Shown here: piece after piece, positions 42,766 through 51,585 of the stretch
How positions within the stretch are numbered: the stretch's first letter is position 1
How the letters are laid out: every line of letters starts with the position of its first letter
Assembly: GCF_014773485.1 (NCBI RefSeq)
Contig: NZ_JACXBP010000015.1
Coordinates: 19,971 to 83,970 of the forward strand
Origin: Erwinia aphidicola
GTDB taxonomy: Bacteria > Pseudomonadota > Gammaproteobacteria > Enterobacterales > Enterobacteriaceae
Direction: 5' to 3'
DNA length: 64,000 nt
The notes under the pieces: generated by a model
What the model saw: only the letters and a program-made list of their open reading frames with translations
Databases searched by the model: none
Told to the model about the DNA's origin: nothing
Made by a program: the position numbers and the translations under genes

Positions 42766-42797
42766 GGCCCGTGGCGAAAGCTGCGGGCTTTTTTATT
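42766..42797 (+). terminator. Rho-independent terminator after ygaM
   Basis: Stem CCCGTGGC/GCTGCGGG (eight pairs, two of them G-T) with a GAAA tetraloop, then C and a T run. It separates ygaM from the NrdR-controlled nrd promoter region. Confidence 0.85.
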
Positions 42798-42871
42798 GCC
42801 TGAAAATTTTTTACCTGACGCAAACCTTGCGGCACAAGGGCTGGATGCGAGGTGGATTACCAAATGCAAAA

Positions 42872-42918
42872 ATACTATATGTTGTGTGGTTGCATTTCGG
42901 CATCGCTATATCTAGTAT
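42872..42918 (+). promoter_or_regulatory. Tandem NrdR boxes upstream of nrdHIEF
   Basis: Two 16-base sites, ATACTATATGTTGTGT (42872-42887) and TCGCTATATCTAGTAT (42903-42918), match the NrdR pattern (ACACTATATCTAGTGT-like). Their starts are 31 bases apart, about three helical turns, the usual spacing for cooperative NrdR binding. They precede nrdH by about 108 bases. Confidence 0.8.
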
Positions 42919-43025
42919 TTACTCCATCAAGACCACGCAACAAGTTGTGGTCGCGGCGGCGCCAGTAGTGTTACCAGAAAGCGCCTGTTAAGCCAGTCAA
43001 ACAGCCATCAAGGTAAATACGAATC

Positions 43026-43268
43026 ATGCGCATTATTATTTACACTAAAGATAACTGTGTCCAGTGCAATGCAACAAAAAACGCGATGGACAAGAAAGGG
43101 ATTGATTATCAGCTGATTAATCTGGACCACGAGCCGACCCACGTGGACGCGCTGAAATCGCTGGGCTACCGTCAGGTGCCGGTGGTCATGGCGGAGCAGG
43201 ACCACTGGAGCGGCTTCCGCCCGGACAAAATCCAGGCCCTGAGCCAGCTGGCACAGGCGCGGGGATAA
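43026..43268 (+). CDS. nrdH: Glutaredoxin-like protein NrdH
   Basis: 80 residues (E. coli 81). Active-site pair Cys11-Val-Gln-Cys14 (NCVQCNATK) and the NrdH motif near the C-terminus (QVPVVMAEQDHWSGFRPDKIQAL). NrdH is the electron donor of the class Ib reductase NrdEF and is reduced by thioredoxin reductase. It is first in nrdHIEF, four bases before nrdI. Confidence 0.97.
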   Translation: MRIIIYTKDNCVQCNATKNAMDKKGIDYQLINLDHEPTHVDALKSLGYRQVPVVMAEQDHWSGFRPDKIQALSQLAQARG

Positions 43269-43272
43269 GCTC

Positions 43273-43683
43273 ATGACAACGCTGGTCTACTTCTCCAGCC
43301 TGTCAGAAAACACCCATCGTTTTATTACCCGTTTAGATCTGCCAGCCCGGCGCATCCCGCTGGATAACGCTCAGCGCCTGCAGGTCGATGAACCTTACAT
43401 CCTGATAGTGCCGAGCTACGGCGGCGGCACCGCTCAGGGTGCGGTGCCTAAACAGGTAATTCAGTTTCTGAATGACACCCACAATCGTCAGCTGATCCGC
43501 GGCGTTATCGCCGCTGGCAACCGCAATTTTGGCGAGGCTTTTTGCCTGGCTGGCGACATTATTGCGCGTAAATGTCAGGTGCCTTACCTCTATCGCTTTG
43601 AGCTGATGGGCACCGCTGACGATATCGCTAACGTTTACCACGGAGTAACCCAATTTTGGCAGCGACAGACAGCACACTCATAG
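43273..43683 (+). CDS. nrdI: Flavodoxin-like protein NrdI
   Basis: 136 residues (E. coli 136). FMN-binding features: LVYFSSLSENTHRFITRL at the start, SYGGGTAQGAVPKQVIQFLND in the middle, and AAGNRNFGEAFCLAGDIIARKCQVPYLYRFELMGT. NrdI supplies the oxidant used to form the Mn(III)2-tyrosyl radical cofactor of NrdF. The nrdE start lies 28 bases inside its 3' end. Confidence 0.97.
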   Translation: MTTLVYFSSLSENTHRFITRLDLPARRIPLDNAQRLQVDEPYILIVPSYGGGTAQGAVPKQVIQFLNDTHNRQLIRGVIAAGNRNFGEAFCLAGDIIARKCQVPYLYRFELMGTADDIANVYHGVTQFWQRQTAHS

Positions 43684-45806
43684 AGGCCCAGCCGGCCACT
43701 GCCGATTATCACGCGCTCAACGCGATGCTTAATCTGTACGATGCCGAAGGCCATATTCAGTTTGAAAAAGATCGCGAGGCTACGCGCCAGTATTTTATCC
43801 AGCACGTGATCCCTAACAGCGTGCGGTTCGATTCCATTGCTGAACGCCTGCAGTATCTGGTTTCCGAAGGCTATTACGAAGCCGACGTGCTGAATGCCTA
43901 TCCGTTTGAGTTTGTCTGTTCGCTGTTCCAGCAGGCTTATGAGCGCCGTTTCCGCTTCCAGACCTTCCTCGGCGCGTGGAAGTTTTACACCAGCTATACG
44001 CTGAAGACCTTCGACGGCAAGCGCTACCTGGAAGGCTTTACCGAGCGCGTCTGCATGGTGGCGCTGACGCTGGCGCAGGGCGACCAGGCGCTGGCGCACG
44101 CGCTTACCGATGAGATCCTGTCCGGGCGTTTCCAGCCTGCAACGCCCACCTTCCTCAACTGCGGCAAGCAGCAGCGCGGTGAGCTGGTCTCCTGCTTCCT
44201 GCTGCGCATTGAAGACAATATGGAGTCGATTGGCCGCGCGGTGAACTCAGCCCTGCAGCTCTCCAAGCGCGGCGGTGGCGTGGCGTTCCTGCTCTCTAAC
44301 CTGCGCGAATCCGGCGCGCCGATCAAGCGCATCGAGAACCAGTCGTCCGGCGTGATCCCGGTGATGAAGATGCTGGAGGATGCGTTCTCTTACGCCAACC
44401 AGCTCGGCGCACGTCAGGGTGCTGGCGCGGTATATCTGAATGCGCACCACCCTGATATCCTGCGCTTCCTCGACACCAAGCGCGAAAATGCCGATGAGAA
44501 AATCCGCATTAAAACGCTGTCGCTCGGCGTGGTGATCCCGGATGTGACTTTCCAGCTGGCGAAAGATAACCAGCCCATGGCGCTGTTCTCACCGTATGAC
44601 GTTGAGCGTATTTACGGCCTGCCGTTTGCCGATATCAGCATCAGCGAAAAGTATGAAGAGATGCTGGCCGACGAGCGCATTCGCCGCACCTTTATTAACC
44701 CGCGTGAATTTTTCCAGACGCTGGCCGAGATCCAGTTTGAGTCCGGCTATCCGTACATCATGTTTGAAGACACGGTGAACCGCGCTAACCCGATCCACGG
44801 GCGCATTAACATGAGCAACCTGTGTTCGGAAATTTTGCAGGTCAACACCCCCACCGAATACAACGATGACCTCAGCTATCGCCGCATCGGCAAGGATATC
44901 TCCTGTAATCTGGGTTCGCTGAATATTGCGCACACCATGGATTCGCCGGACTTTGCCCGCACGGTTGAGATTGCGGTACGCGGCCTGACGGCGGTTTCCG
45001 ATCAGAGCCACATCCATTCAGTGCCGTCGATTGAACAGGGGAATGCCCAGTCGCATGCCATTGGCCTCGGGCAGATGAACCTGCACGGTTACCTGGCACG
45101 CGAAGGTATCCACTACGGTTCCGAAGCCGGGCTGGATTTCACCAATATCTACTTCTACACCATCACTTATCACGCGCTGCGAACCTCAAACCTGCTGGCG
45201 CGCGAGCGGGAAAGCACTTTCAGCGGCTTCAGCGATTCGCGCTATGCCAGCGGTGAATACTTTAATCAGTATGTTGAGCAGAGCTGGCAGCCGCGCACCT
45301 CGCAGGTTGCCGAACTGTTTGCCGCAGCCGGGATTGCCATCCCGACGCAGCAGCAGTGGCGCGAGCTGAAAGAGTCGGTGATGCAGTACGGCCTGTATAA
45401 CCAGAATTTACAGGCGATCCCGCCGACCGGTTCAATCTCGTATATCAATCACGCCACGTCGAGTATTCACCCGATTGTGTCGCGCATTGAGATCCGCAAA
45501 GAGGGCAAGACCGGGCGGGTGTACTACCCTGCTCCGTTTATGAATAACCATAATCAGCAGTTTTACCGTGATGCCTATGACATCGGCCCGGAAGCGATTA
45601 TCGACACCTACGCGGAGGCAACGCGCCATGTCGATCAGGGGCTGTCGCTGACGCTGTTCTTCCGCGATACCGCCACCACGCGCGATATCAATAAGGCGCA
45701 GATTTACGCCTGGAAGAAAGGGATAAAGACACTTTATTACATCCGCCTGCGCCAGATGGCCCTGCTGGGGACCGAAGTGGAAGGCTGCGTCTCCTGCTCA
45801 CTGTAA
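43656..45806 (+). CDS. nrdE: Class Ib ribonucleoside-diphosphate reductase alpha subunit NrdE
   Basis: 716 residues (E. coli 714). It starts at a TTG with GGAG ten bases upstream and overlaps nrdI by 28 bases. The family start YHALNAMLNLYDAEGHIQF, the active-site region TPTFLNCGKQQRGELVSCF, NLCSEI, and the C-terminal redox pair Cys711-Cys714 (GCVSCSL) are all present. It reduces ribonucleotides with the radical from NrdF and electrons from NrdH. The class Ib system serves under iron limitation or oxidative stress. Confidence 0.97.
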   Translation: MAATDSTLIEAQPATADYHALNAMLNLYDAEGHIQFEKDREATRQYFIQHVIPNSVRFDSIAERLQYLVSEGYYEADVLNAYPFEFVCSLFQQAYERRFRFQTFLGAWKFYTSYTLKTFDGKRYLEGFTERVCMVALTLAQGDQALAHALTDEILSGRFQPATPTFLNCGKQQRGELVSCFLLRIEDNMESIGRAVNSALQLSKRGGGVAFLLSNLRESGAPIKRIENQSSGVIPVMKMLEDAFSYANQLGARQGAGAVYLNAHHPDILRFLDTKRENADEKIRIKTLSLGVVIPDVTFQLAKDNQPMALFSPYDVERIYGLPFADISISEKYEEMLADERIRRTFINPREFFQTLAEIQFESGYPYIMFEDTVNRANPIHGRINMSNLCSEILQVNTPTEYNDDLSYRRIGKDISCNLGSLNIAHTMDSPDFARTVEIAVRGLTAVSDQSHIHSVPSIEQGNAQSHAIGLGQMNLHGYLAREGIHYGSEAGLDFTNIYFYTITYHALRTSNLLARERESTFSGFSDSRYASGEYFNQYVEQSWQPRTSQVAELFAAAGIAIPTQQQWRELKESVMQYGLYNQNLQAIPPTGSISYINHATSSIHPIVSRIEIRKEGKTGRVYYPAPFMNNHNQQFYRDAYDIGPEAIIDTYAEATRHVDQGLSLTLFFRDTATTRDINKAQIYAWKKGIKTLYYIRLRQMALLGTEVEGCVSCSL

Positions 45807-45910
45807 AAACAACGCTGCGGGCGGGGCATGCCCCGCCCCTACGAATAACGCACCGCATAGCGTAGGGTAAGGCATGCCTGCCCCACCAGGATCCGCCCAG
45901 GAACAACACC
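45807..45910. repeat. Intergenic palindromic element between nrdE and nrdF
   Basis: About 100 bases hold an inverted repeat GCGGGGCATGCCCCGC followed by CCCTACG and then further GC-rich motifs (GGCATGCCTGCCCCACC). It shares GCCCCTACG with the tandem array at 40.5 kb and resembles REP-type palindromic units. It separates two genes that are adjacent in E. coli (about ten bases). Confidence 0.6.
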
Positions 45911-46870
45911 ATGAAATTAAAAAAAGTTCACGCCATCAACTGGAACAACATCGAAGACGAGAAAGATCTGGAAGTGTGGAACCGCCTGACCAGCAACTTC
46001 TGGCTGCCGGAAAAGGTACCGCTGTCTAACGATATTCCGGCGTGGAACTCCCTGAATGCCGATGAGCAACAGCTGACCATCCGCGTGTTCACCGGCCTGA
46101 CGCTGCTCGATACCATCCAGAACACCCTCGGCGCTCCGGCGCTGATGGCCGATGCGCTGACGCCGCATGAAGAGGCCGTGATGTCGAACATCAGCTTTAT
46201 GGAAGCGGTGCATGCCCGCTCATACAGCTCGATCTTCTCCACGCTGTGCCACACCAGCGATGTTGATGCCGCCTACGCCTGGAGCGAAGAGAATCCCCCG
46301 CTGCAGCGCAAGGCCGAGATCATTCTGCAGCACTACTACGAGAACGACCCGCTAAAGAAGAAGATCGCCAGCGTGTTCCTCGAATCGTTCCTGTTCTACT
46401 CCGGCTTCTACCTGCCGATGTACTGGTCGAGCCGCGGCAAGCTGACTAACACCGCCGATCTGATCCGTCTGATTATCAAAGATGAGGCGGTTCACGGTTA
46501 CTACATCGGCTACAAGTATCAGAAAGCCCTGGAAAAAGAGACGCCGCAGCGTAAAGAGGAGCTGCAACAGTTCGCCGTTGAACTGCTGCTGGCGCTGTAT
46601 GAAAATGAAATTGAATATACCGATGCGCTGTACGCAGGCGTCGGCTGGCAGGAAGAGGTGAAAAAGTTCTTGCATTACAATGCTAACAAGGCGCTGATGA
46701 ACCTCGGCTACGAGGCGCTGTTCCCCTCTGAGATGACCGATGTTAACCCGGCTATCCTCTCGGCGCTGTCGCCAAACGCCGATGAAAACCACGACTTCTT
46801 CTCCGGCTCCGGCTCCTCCTATGTGATGGGTAAAGCGGTCGATACCGAAGATGAAGACTGGAACTTTTAA
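45911..46870 (+). CDS. nrdF: Class Ib ribonucleoside-diphosphate reductase beta subunit NrdF
   Basis: 319 residues, same length as E. coli. Metal ligand motifs are intact: the first set near DEQQ/FTGLTLLDTIQ, then EEAVMSNISFMEAVHARSYSSIF, and the last IIKDEAVHGYYIGYKYQ. The family C-terminal tail DEDWNF binds NrdE. NrdF carries the Mn2 (or Fe2)-tyrosyl radical. It ends the nrdHIEF operon before a strong hairpin. Confidence 0.97.
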   Translation: MKLKKVHAINWNNIEDEKDLEVWNRLTSNFWLPEKVPLSNDIPAWNSLNADEQQLTIRVFTGLTLLDTIQNTLGAPALMADALTPHEEAVMSNISFMEAVHARSYSSIFSTLCHTSDVDAAYAWSEENPPLQRKAEIILQHYYENDPLKKKIASVFLESFLFYSGFYLPMYWSSRGKLTNTADLIRLIIKDEAVHGYYIGYKYQKALEKETPQRKEELQQFAVELLLALYENEIEYTDALYAGVGWQEEVKKFLHYNANKALMNLGYEALFPSEMTDVNPAILSALSPNADENHDFFSGSGSSYVMGKAVDTEDEDWNF

Positions 46871-46883
46871 TCTCTTCAGCAGT

Positions 46884-46906
46884 GGCTGCCGACGGCAGCC
46901 ATTTTT
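46884..46906 (+). terminator. Rho-independent terminator after nrdF
   Basis: Seven-base perfect stem GGCTGCC/GGCAGCC with a GAC loop, then ATTTTTC. It ends the nrd operon. Confidence 0.88.
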
Positions 46907-47162
46907 CACCGCGCCCCTGTTTTAATAGTCATTAAATTTCAGCCATTCACCTGCCGATTGTTGAGATAAATATGACAGTTTTCTGACGATTAATTTCCGC
47001 ATATCCCTCCCCAATCACACACCAATTACGGCCCTACCAGGACCATTCTCAACAGAATATTCATTTTTTTCACCCTCGTTCAATCCGCTGCAATCCCTTA
47101 CCCGCTCTGGCATTAGCCTGGACGGGCATCTCATCATGCATTTTTGATCTGGCCTTTTAGGG

Positions 47163-47190
47163 TTGTCTCAGATTCTCAGTGTGCTACGGT
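47163..47190 (+). promoter_or_regulatory. proU main promoter, E. coli P2-like
   Basis: TTGTCT, a 16-base spacer, then TACGGT, about 75 bases before proV. The surrounding stretch (GGTTGTCTCAGATTCTCAG) matches what I recall of the E. coli proU P2 core. The upstream 250 bases are AT-rich, fitting osmotic control with H-NS. Confidence 0.65.
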
Positions 47191-47265
47191 ATAGGCCGAT
47201 AATATTTGACCACACAGAAGAGATAATATAATAAAACCCACCAACAACTGGAAATGAATTAATGC

Positions 47266-48462
47266 ATGGCTATTAAATTAGAAGTTAAGAATTTATATAA
47301 AGTCTTTGGGGAAAATCCCGAGCGCGCATTTAAGCATATTGAAAAAGGAATCAGTAAAGAGGCACTGCTGGAGAAAACCGGCCTGTCTCTTGGCGTGAAA
47401 GACGCCAGTCTGGCCATTGAAGAAGGCGAGATCTTTGTCATCATGGGGTTATCCGGCTCAGGGAAATCCACCATGGTTCGCCTTCTCAATCGTCTGATAG
47501 AACCCACCCGCGGCCAGGTTATTATTGATGGCGAAGATATTGCCAAAATATCCGACAGCGCATTACGCGAAGTCCGCAGAAATAAAATCAGCATGGTATT
47601 TCAGTCATTCGCACTGATGCCACATATGAACGTGTTAAATAATACCGCTTTCGGCATGGAATTAGCTGGTGTCCCGTTACAGGAGCGCCAGGATAAAGCC
47701 ATGGAAGCGCTGCGCCAGGTGGGGCTGGATAATTATGCTCATGCCTGGCCCGACGAACTCTCCGGCGGGATGCGTCAGCGCGTCGGATTAGCGCGTGCGC
47801 TGGCAATTAACCCAGACATATTATTGATGGATGAGGCTTTCTCCGCGCTCGATCCCCTCATTCGTACCGAAATGCAGGATGAGCTGGTGAAATTACAGTC
47901 GCGCCATCAGCGCACTATCGTATTTATCTCTCATGATCTTGACGAAGCGATGCGTATTGGCGACCGCATTGCCATTATGCAGGGCGGCGAAGTGGTGCAG
48001 GTCGGCACCCCGGATGAGATCCTGAACAATCCGGCCAATGATTACGTGCGCACCTTCTTCCGCGGCGTCGATATCAGCCAGGTGTTTAGCGCAAAAGATA
48101 TCGCCCGCCGCAGTGCCGCCGCGCTGATCCGTAAAGCGCCCGGCTTCGGCCCGCGCTCGGCAATCAAGCTGCTGCAGGACAATGACCGCGAGTATGGCTA
48201 CGTGCTGGAAAAACAGCGCTTTGTCGGCACCGTATCGATTGACTCGCTGAAGGCCGCCCTGGCCGCCGGTGAAGGGCTGGATCAGGCAATGCTGGCAAGC
48301 CCGACGCCGATGGCGGCCGAGACTTCGCTGAGCGATCTACTCTCCCACGTGGCGCAGGCCCCCTGCGCGGTGCCGATTACCGGCGACGAGGGCCAGTACA
48401 TCGGCATTATTTCCAAAGGCATGTTATTGCAGGCATTAGATCGTGACGGGGGTCAGGCATGA
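47266..48462 (+). CDS. proV: Glycine betaine/proline ABC transporter ATPase ProV
   Basis: 398 residues (E. coli 400). Walker A GLSGSGKST (61-69), signature LSGGMRQR (165-172), Walker B ILLMDE (185-190). The C-terminal 130 residues are a CBS pair used for osmosensing. ProV drives uptake of glycine betaine and proline betaine. It overlaps proW by four bases (ATGA). Confidence 0.98.
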   Translation: MAIKLEVKNLYKVFGENPERAFKHIEKGISKEALLEKTGLSLGVKDASLAIEEGEIFVIMGLSGSGKSTMVRLLNRLIEPTRGQVIIDGEDIAKISDSALREVRRNKISMVFQSFALMPHMNVLNNTAFGMELAGVPLQERQDKAMEALRQVGLDNYAHAWPDELSGGMRQRVGLARALAINPDILLMDEAFSALDPLIRTEMQDELVKLQSRHQRTIVFISHDLDEAMRIGDRIAIMQGGEVVQVGTPDEILNNPANDYVRTFFRGVDISQVFSAKDIARRSAAALIRKAPGFGPRSAIKLLQDNDREYGYVLEKQRFVGTVSIDSLKAALAAGEGLDQAMLASPTPMAAETSLSDLLSHVAQAPCAVPITGDEGQYIGIISKGMLLQALDRDGGQA

Positions 48463-49628
48463 GCGAGCAAACCAGTAATCCGTGGGACACCAGCGCCCAG
48501 ACCACCCGCGCTGCTGCTGACGGTAGCACGGCCACCAGCAGCAGCAGCGATCCGTGGGGTTCTCCCTCGGATGCCGCCACCAGCCAGCCCGCACCCGATG
48601 CGGCAGCAGGCGGCAGCACCGATGCGTGGGGCGCCCCCTCCGGCGGCGGACATGAGGCGGCGGCCAGCGGCAGCGACTGGCTGAACAGCGCTCCGGCCCC
48701 GCAGGCCGAACACTTCAATATTCTTGACCCGTTCCATCAAACGCTGATCCCACTCGACGGCTGGGTAACCACGGCGATTGACTGGATCGTTTCCCACTTC
48801 CGCCCGCTGTTTCAGGGGATCCGCCTGCCGGTGGACTATATCCTCAGCGCCTTTCAGCACATGCTGCTGGGCATGCCGGCCCCGGTGGCGATTATGGTCT
48901 TCTCGCTTATTGCCTGGCAGCTCTCCAGCCTCGGCATGGGCATCGCCACCCTGGTGTCGCTGATTGCAATTGGCGCGATTGGTGCCTGGTCGCAGGCGAT
49001 GGTGACGCTGGCGCTGGTGCTGACCGCCCTGCTGTTCTGCATTATTATCGGGCTGCCGCTTGGCATCTGGCTGGCGCGCAGCCAACGTGCGGCAAAGATT
49101 ATTCGCCCACTGCTCGATGCGATGCAGACCACTCCGGCGTTTGTTTACCTGGTGCCTATCGTGATGCTGTTCGGCATCGGTAACGTACCCGGCGTGGTGG
49201 TGACCATTATCTTCGCCCTGCCGCCGATTGTGCGCCTGACCATTCTGGGGATTAAGCAGGTACCCGCCGATCTGGTGGAAGCCGCAGAATCCTTCGGAGC
49301 CAGCCCGCGCCAGATGCTGTTTAAAGTACAGCTGCCGCTGGCGATGCCGACCATTATGGCCGGGGTTAACCAGACCCTGATGCTGGCGCTGTCGATGGTG
49401 GTTATCGCCTCGATGATCGCCGTGGGCGGCCTCGGCCAGATGGTGCTGCGCGGGATTGGCCGCCTGGATATGGGGCTGGCGACCGTCGGTGGCGTCGGCA
49501 TCGTGATTCTGGCGATTATCCTCGACCGCCTGACCCAGTCACTTGGCCGTGACAGCCGTAGCCGCGGTAACCGCCGCTGGTACGCCAGCGGTCCTCTGGG
49601 GCTGATTACCCGCCCGTTCATCAAATAA
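48459..49628 (+). CDS. proW: Glycine betaine/proline ABC transporter permease ProW
   Basis: 389 residues (E. coli 354). A hydrophilic N-terminal tail of about 90 residues, rich in Ser, Ala and Gly, precedes at least six membrane helices. The permease EAA loop is EAAESFGASPRQMLFKVQLPLAMPTIMAGVNQ. The N-tail is longer and of lower complexity than I recall for E. coli. It forms the membrane channel with ProV. Confidence 0.97.
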   Translation: MSEQTSNPWDTSAQTTRAAADGSTATSSSSDPWGSPSDAATSQPAPDAAAGGSTDAWGAPSGGGHEAAASGSDWLNSAPAPQAEHFNILDPFHQTLIPLDGWVTTAIDWIVSHFRPLFQGIRLPVDYILSAFQHMLLGMPAPVAIMVFSLIAWQLSSLGMGIATLVSLIAIGAIGAWSQAMVTLALVLTALLFCIIIGLPLGIWLARSQRAAKIIRPLLDAMQTTPAFVYLVPIVMLFGIGNVPGVVVTIIFALPPIVRLTILGIKQVPADLVEAAESFGASPRQMLFKVQLPLAMPTIMAGVNQTLMLALSMVVIASMIAVGGLGQMVLRGIGRLDMGLATVGGVGIVILAIILDRLTQSLGRDSRSRGNRRWYASGPLGLITRPFIK

Positions 49629-49696
49629 CGCTTCCGGCGGCGCCCGTTGTGCGCCGCCTGCCTCCTCCGCAAGACCCATGATAAGAAGGAATAACT

Positions 49697-50692
49697 ATGC
49701 GCAAGATGACCTTGCTGGCCGCCGCATTCACCACTCTGGCTACCGTTCAGGTTTCTGCCGCCGATTTACCGGGTAAAGGCATTACCGTTAAGCCGGCTCA
49801 GAGCACCATCACCGAAGAGACATTCCAGACGCTGCTGGTGAGCCGCGCGCTGGAGAAGCTCGGCTACACCGTTGATGACCCGAGTGAAGTTGACTATAAC
49901 GTGGCTTACACCTCGATCGCCGCAGGTGATACGACGTTTATCGCCACCAACTGGCAGCCGCTGCATGATGATATGTATAAGGCCGCCGGCGGCGATGCCA
50001 AATTCTATCGCCAGGGCACCTATGTGCAAGGCGCGGCGCAGGGGTATTTGATCGACAAAAAAACCGCTGAGAAGTACCACATTACGCGTATCGACCAGCT
50101 AAAAGATGCGAAAATCGCCAAACTGTTTGATACCAACGAAGACGGCAAAGCCGATCTGACCGGCTGTACGCCTGGCTGGGGCTGTGAAGCGGTGATTAAT
50201 CACCAGATAAAAGCCTACGACCTGAGCAACAACGTGGAGCATAACCAGGGAAACTATTCGGCGATGATTGCCGATACCATCACCCGCTTTAAAGAGGGCA
50301 AGCCGGTGCTGTATTACACCTGGACGCCGTACTGGGTGAGCGATGTACTGGTTCCGGGCCGTGATGTGGTGTGGCTGCAGGTGCCATTCTCCTCCCTGCC
50401 GGGCGAGCAGAAAGATGTGGATACCAGGCTGCCAAACGGTGCGAACTATGGCTTCCCGGTGAACACCATGCATATCGTGGCGAACAAAGCCTGGACGGAG
50501 AAGAATCCAGCCGCGGCGAAGCTGTTTGCCGAGATGAAGCTGCCGATTGCCGATATCAATGCGCAGAACTCGCGTATGCACCAGGGCCAGTCTTCCGAAG
50601 CGGATATTAATGCTCACGTTGACGGCTGGATCAAAGCGCACCAGGCCCAGTTCGATGGCTGGGTGAAAGACGCGCTGGCTGCGGGTAAATAA
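49697..50692 (+). CDS. proX: Glycine betaine-binding periplasmic protein ProX
   Basis: 331 residues (E. coli 330), signal peptide MRKMTLLAAAFTTLATVQVSA. Betaine-pocket tryptophans appear in TNWQPLHDD, YYTWTPYWVSDVL and VVWLQVPFS, and a Cys pair in DLTGCTPGWGCEAV. ProX delivers betaine to ProVW. It is the last gene of proU; GGGGCGACC/GGTCGCCCC forms a hairpin just after it. Confidence 0.98.
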   Translation: MRKMTLLAAAFTTLATVQVSAADLPGKGITVKPAQSTITEETFQTLLVSRALEKLGYTVDDPSEVDYNVAYTSIAAGDTTFIATNWQPLHDDMYKAAGGDAKFYRQGTYVQGAAQGYLIDKKTAEKYHITRIDQLKDAKIAKLFDTNEDGKADLTGCTPGWGCEAVINHQIKAYDLSNNVEHNQGNYSAMIADTITRFKEGKPVLYYTWTPYWVSDVLVPGRDVVWLQVPFSSLPGEQKDVDTRLPNGANYGFPVNTMHIVANKAWTEKNPAAAKLFAEMKLPIADINAQNSRMHQGQSSEADINAHVDGWIKAHQAQFDGWVKDALAAGK

Positions 50693-50717
50693 ATCAGCCT
50701 TGATTACCGGTTAACGC

Positions 50718-50743
50718 GGGGCGACCAGAAAAACGGTCGCCCC
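50718..50743 (+). terminator. Hairpin after proX
   Basis: Nine-base perfect stem GGGGCGACC/GGTCGCCCC with an eight-base loop, 26 bases after proX. There is no U-tract, so it may act as a 3'-end stabiliser rather than a true intrinsic terminator. Confidence 0.6.
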
Positions 50744-50975
50744 CAACATTGAGTCAACGTGGCCAGGATGATTTTCGCAGGCTCGACGGCCCTGCTGTCG
50801 AACTGGTTTGTCCTGTCAATTATCATGTGAGTGAAATAGTTTTTTAGGTTACTATTAGCCTATGAGTGATTTCTTAAGCCCACACCGATTGTCATGAACA
50901 CCTCCCGCTCTGGCCTTACTCTCGTCCAGGTTGCGCCGACCTCTGTCGCTAGTGCTCTGCCCCTCGCCTGTCACC

Positions 50976-51110
50976 ATGATGCCCAATCCACTGCTGGCCC
51001 TGATTATCGGGATTCTGCTACTCGACCTGCCGCTGCAGGCCGGGCACATTACTCATCTGAGTGCGATCGTTCAGCCGGGTATAAGGTTTGTACAATCGGT
51101 GTTTTGTTAA
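50976..51110 (+). pseudogene. Remnant of a ygaY-like MFS transporter
   Basis: A 44-codon stretch reads MMPNPLLALIIGILLLDLPLQAGHITHLSAI, which resembles one transmembrane segment (LLDLxxQxxHI) of MFS proteins such as YgaY. The frame then ends in unrelated sequence. In E. coli ygaY (itself a pseudogene) and ygaZH lie between proX and emrR. The position fits, so this looks like a decaying relic; the match is short. Confidence 0.5.
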
Positions 51111-51585
51111 CCTTACTTAACCTTTTTAACAGGTGGTACGGCTTGATTCCAGGGCACTGGCCAATGATTTTTTACGGCAAAAATGAAGTTTTTTCAGACA
51201 CCACGGCCTGTTAACGCATTTCGCACTCTGGTAAGGTTATGCGCAATTTATTCAGGCTGGTTATTTTTTCACGTGAAATTATTCAGTTATTGCGTAAAAA
51301 GCGCTCGGGTAATTCACTAATTTTGTTACCGGATTACTGTCCCATTTTAATACTGCTCCATCACCAACTTGTGCCAGCCCAATCGGTTTTTGGCCTGCTG
51401 TGTACCCCATTGTATGCACAGCATTGCTCTTTCGCGCACTAAGCGCCCTGGGTTATGGAAAGACCTGGAAACTACTGATGATGACAGCAGCGTAGTGAAC
51501 ACCATCACAGGCTGGCGAAATGTCGCGTTACTTTATTAGTCATCATCGTTACTATACCAGTTGCAACTAGTGAGGTTCCTTCAGA
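51111..51585. other. Gene-poor region before emrR
   Basis: About 475 bases with no supported gene. Short ORFs here show no domain or ribosome site. The last 60 bases should hold the emrR promoter. E. coli has ygaZ and ygaH (branched-chain amino acid exporter) in this interval; they are absent. Confidence 0.5.

Noticed and set aside
51239..51442. 67-codon ORF before emrR
   Set aside because: Short, no recognisable family and in a region that looks like decayed DNA.
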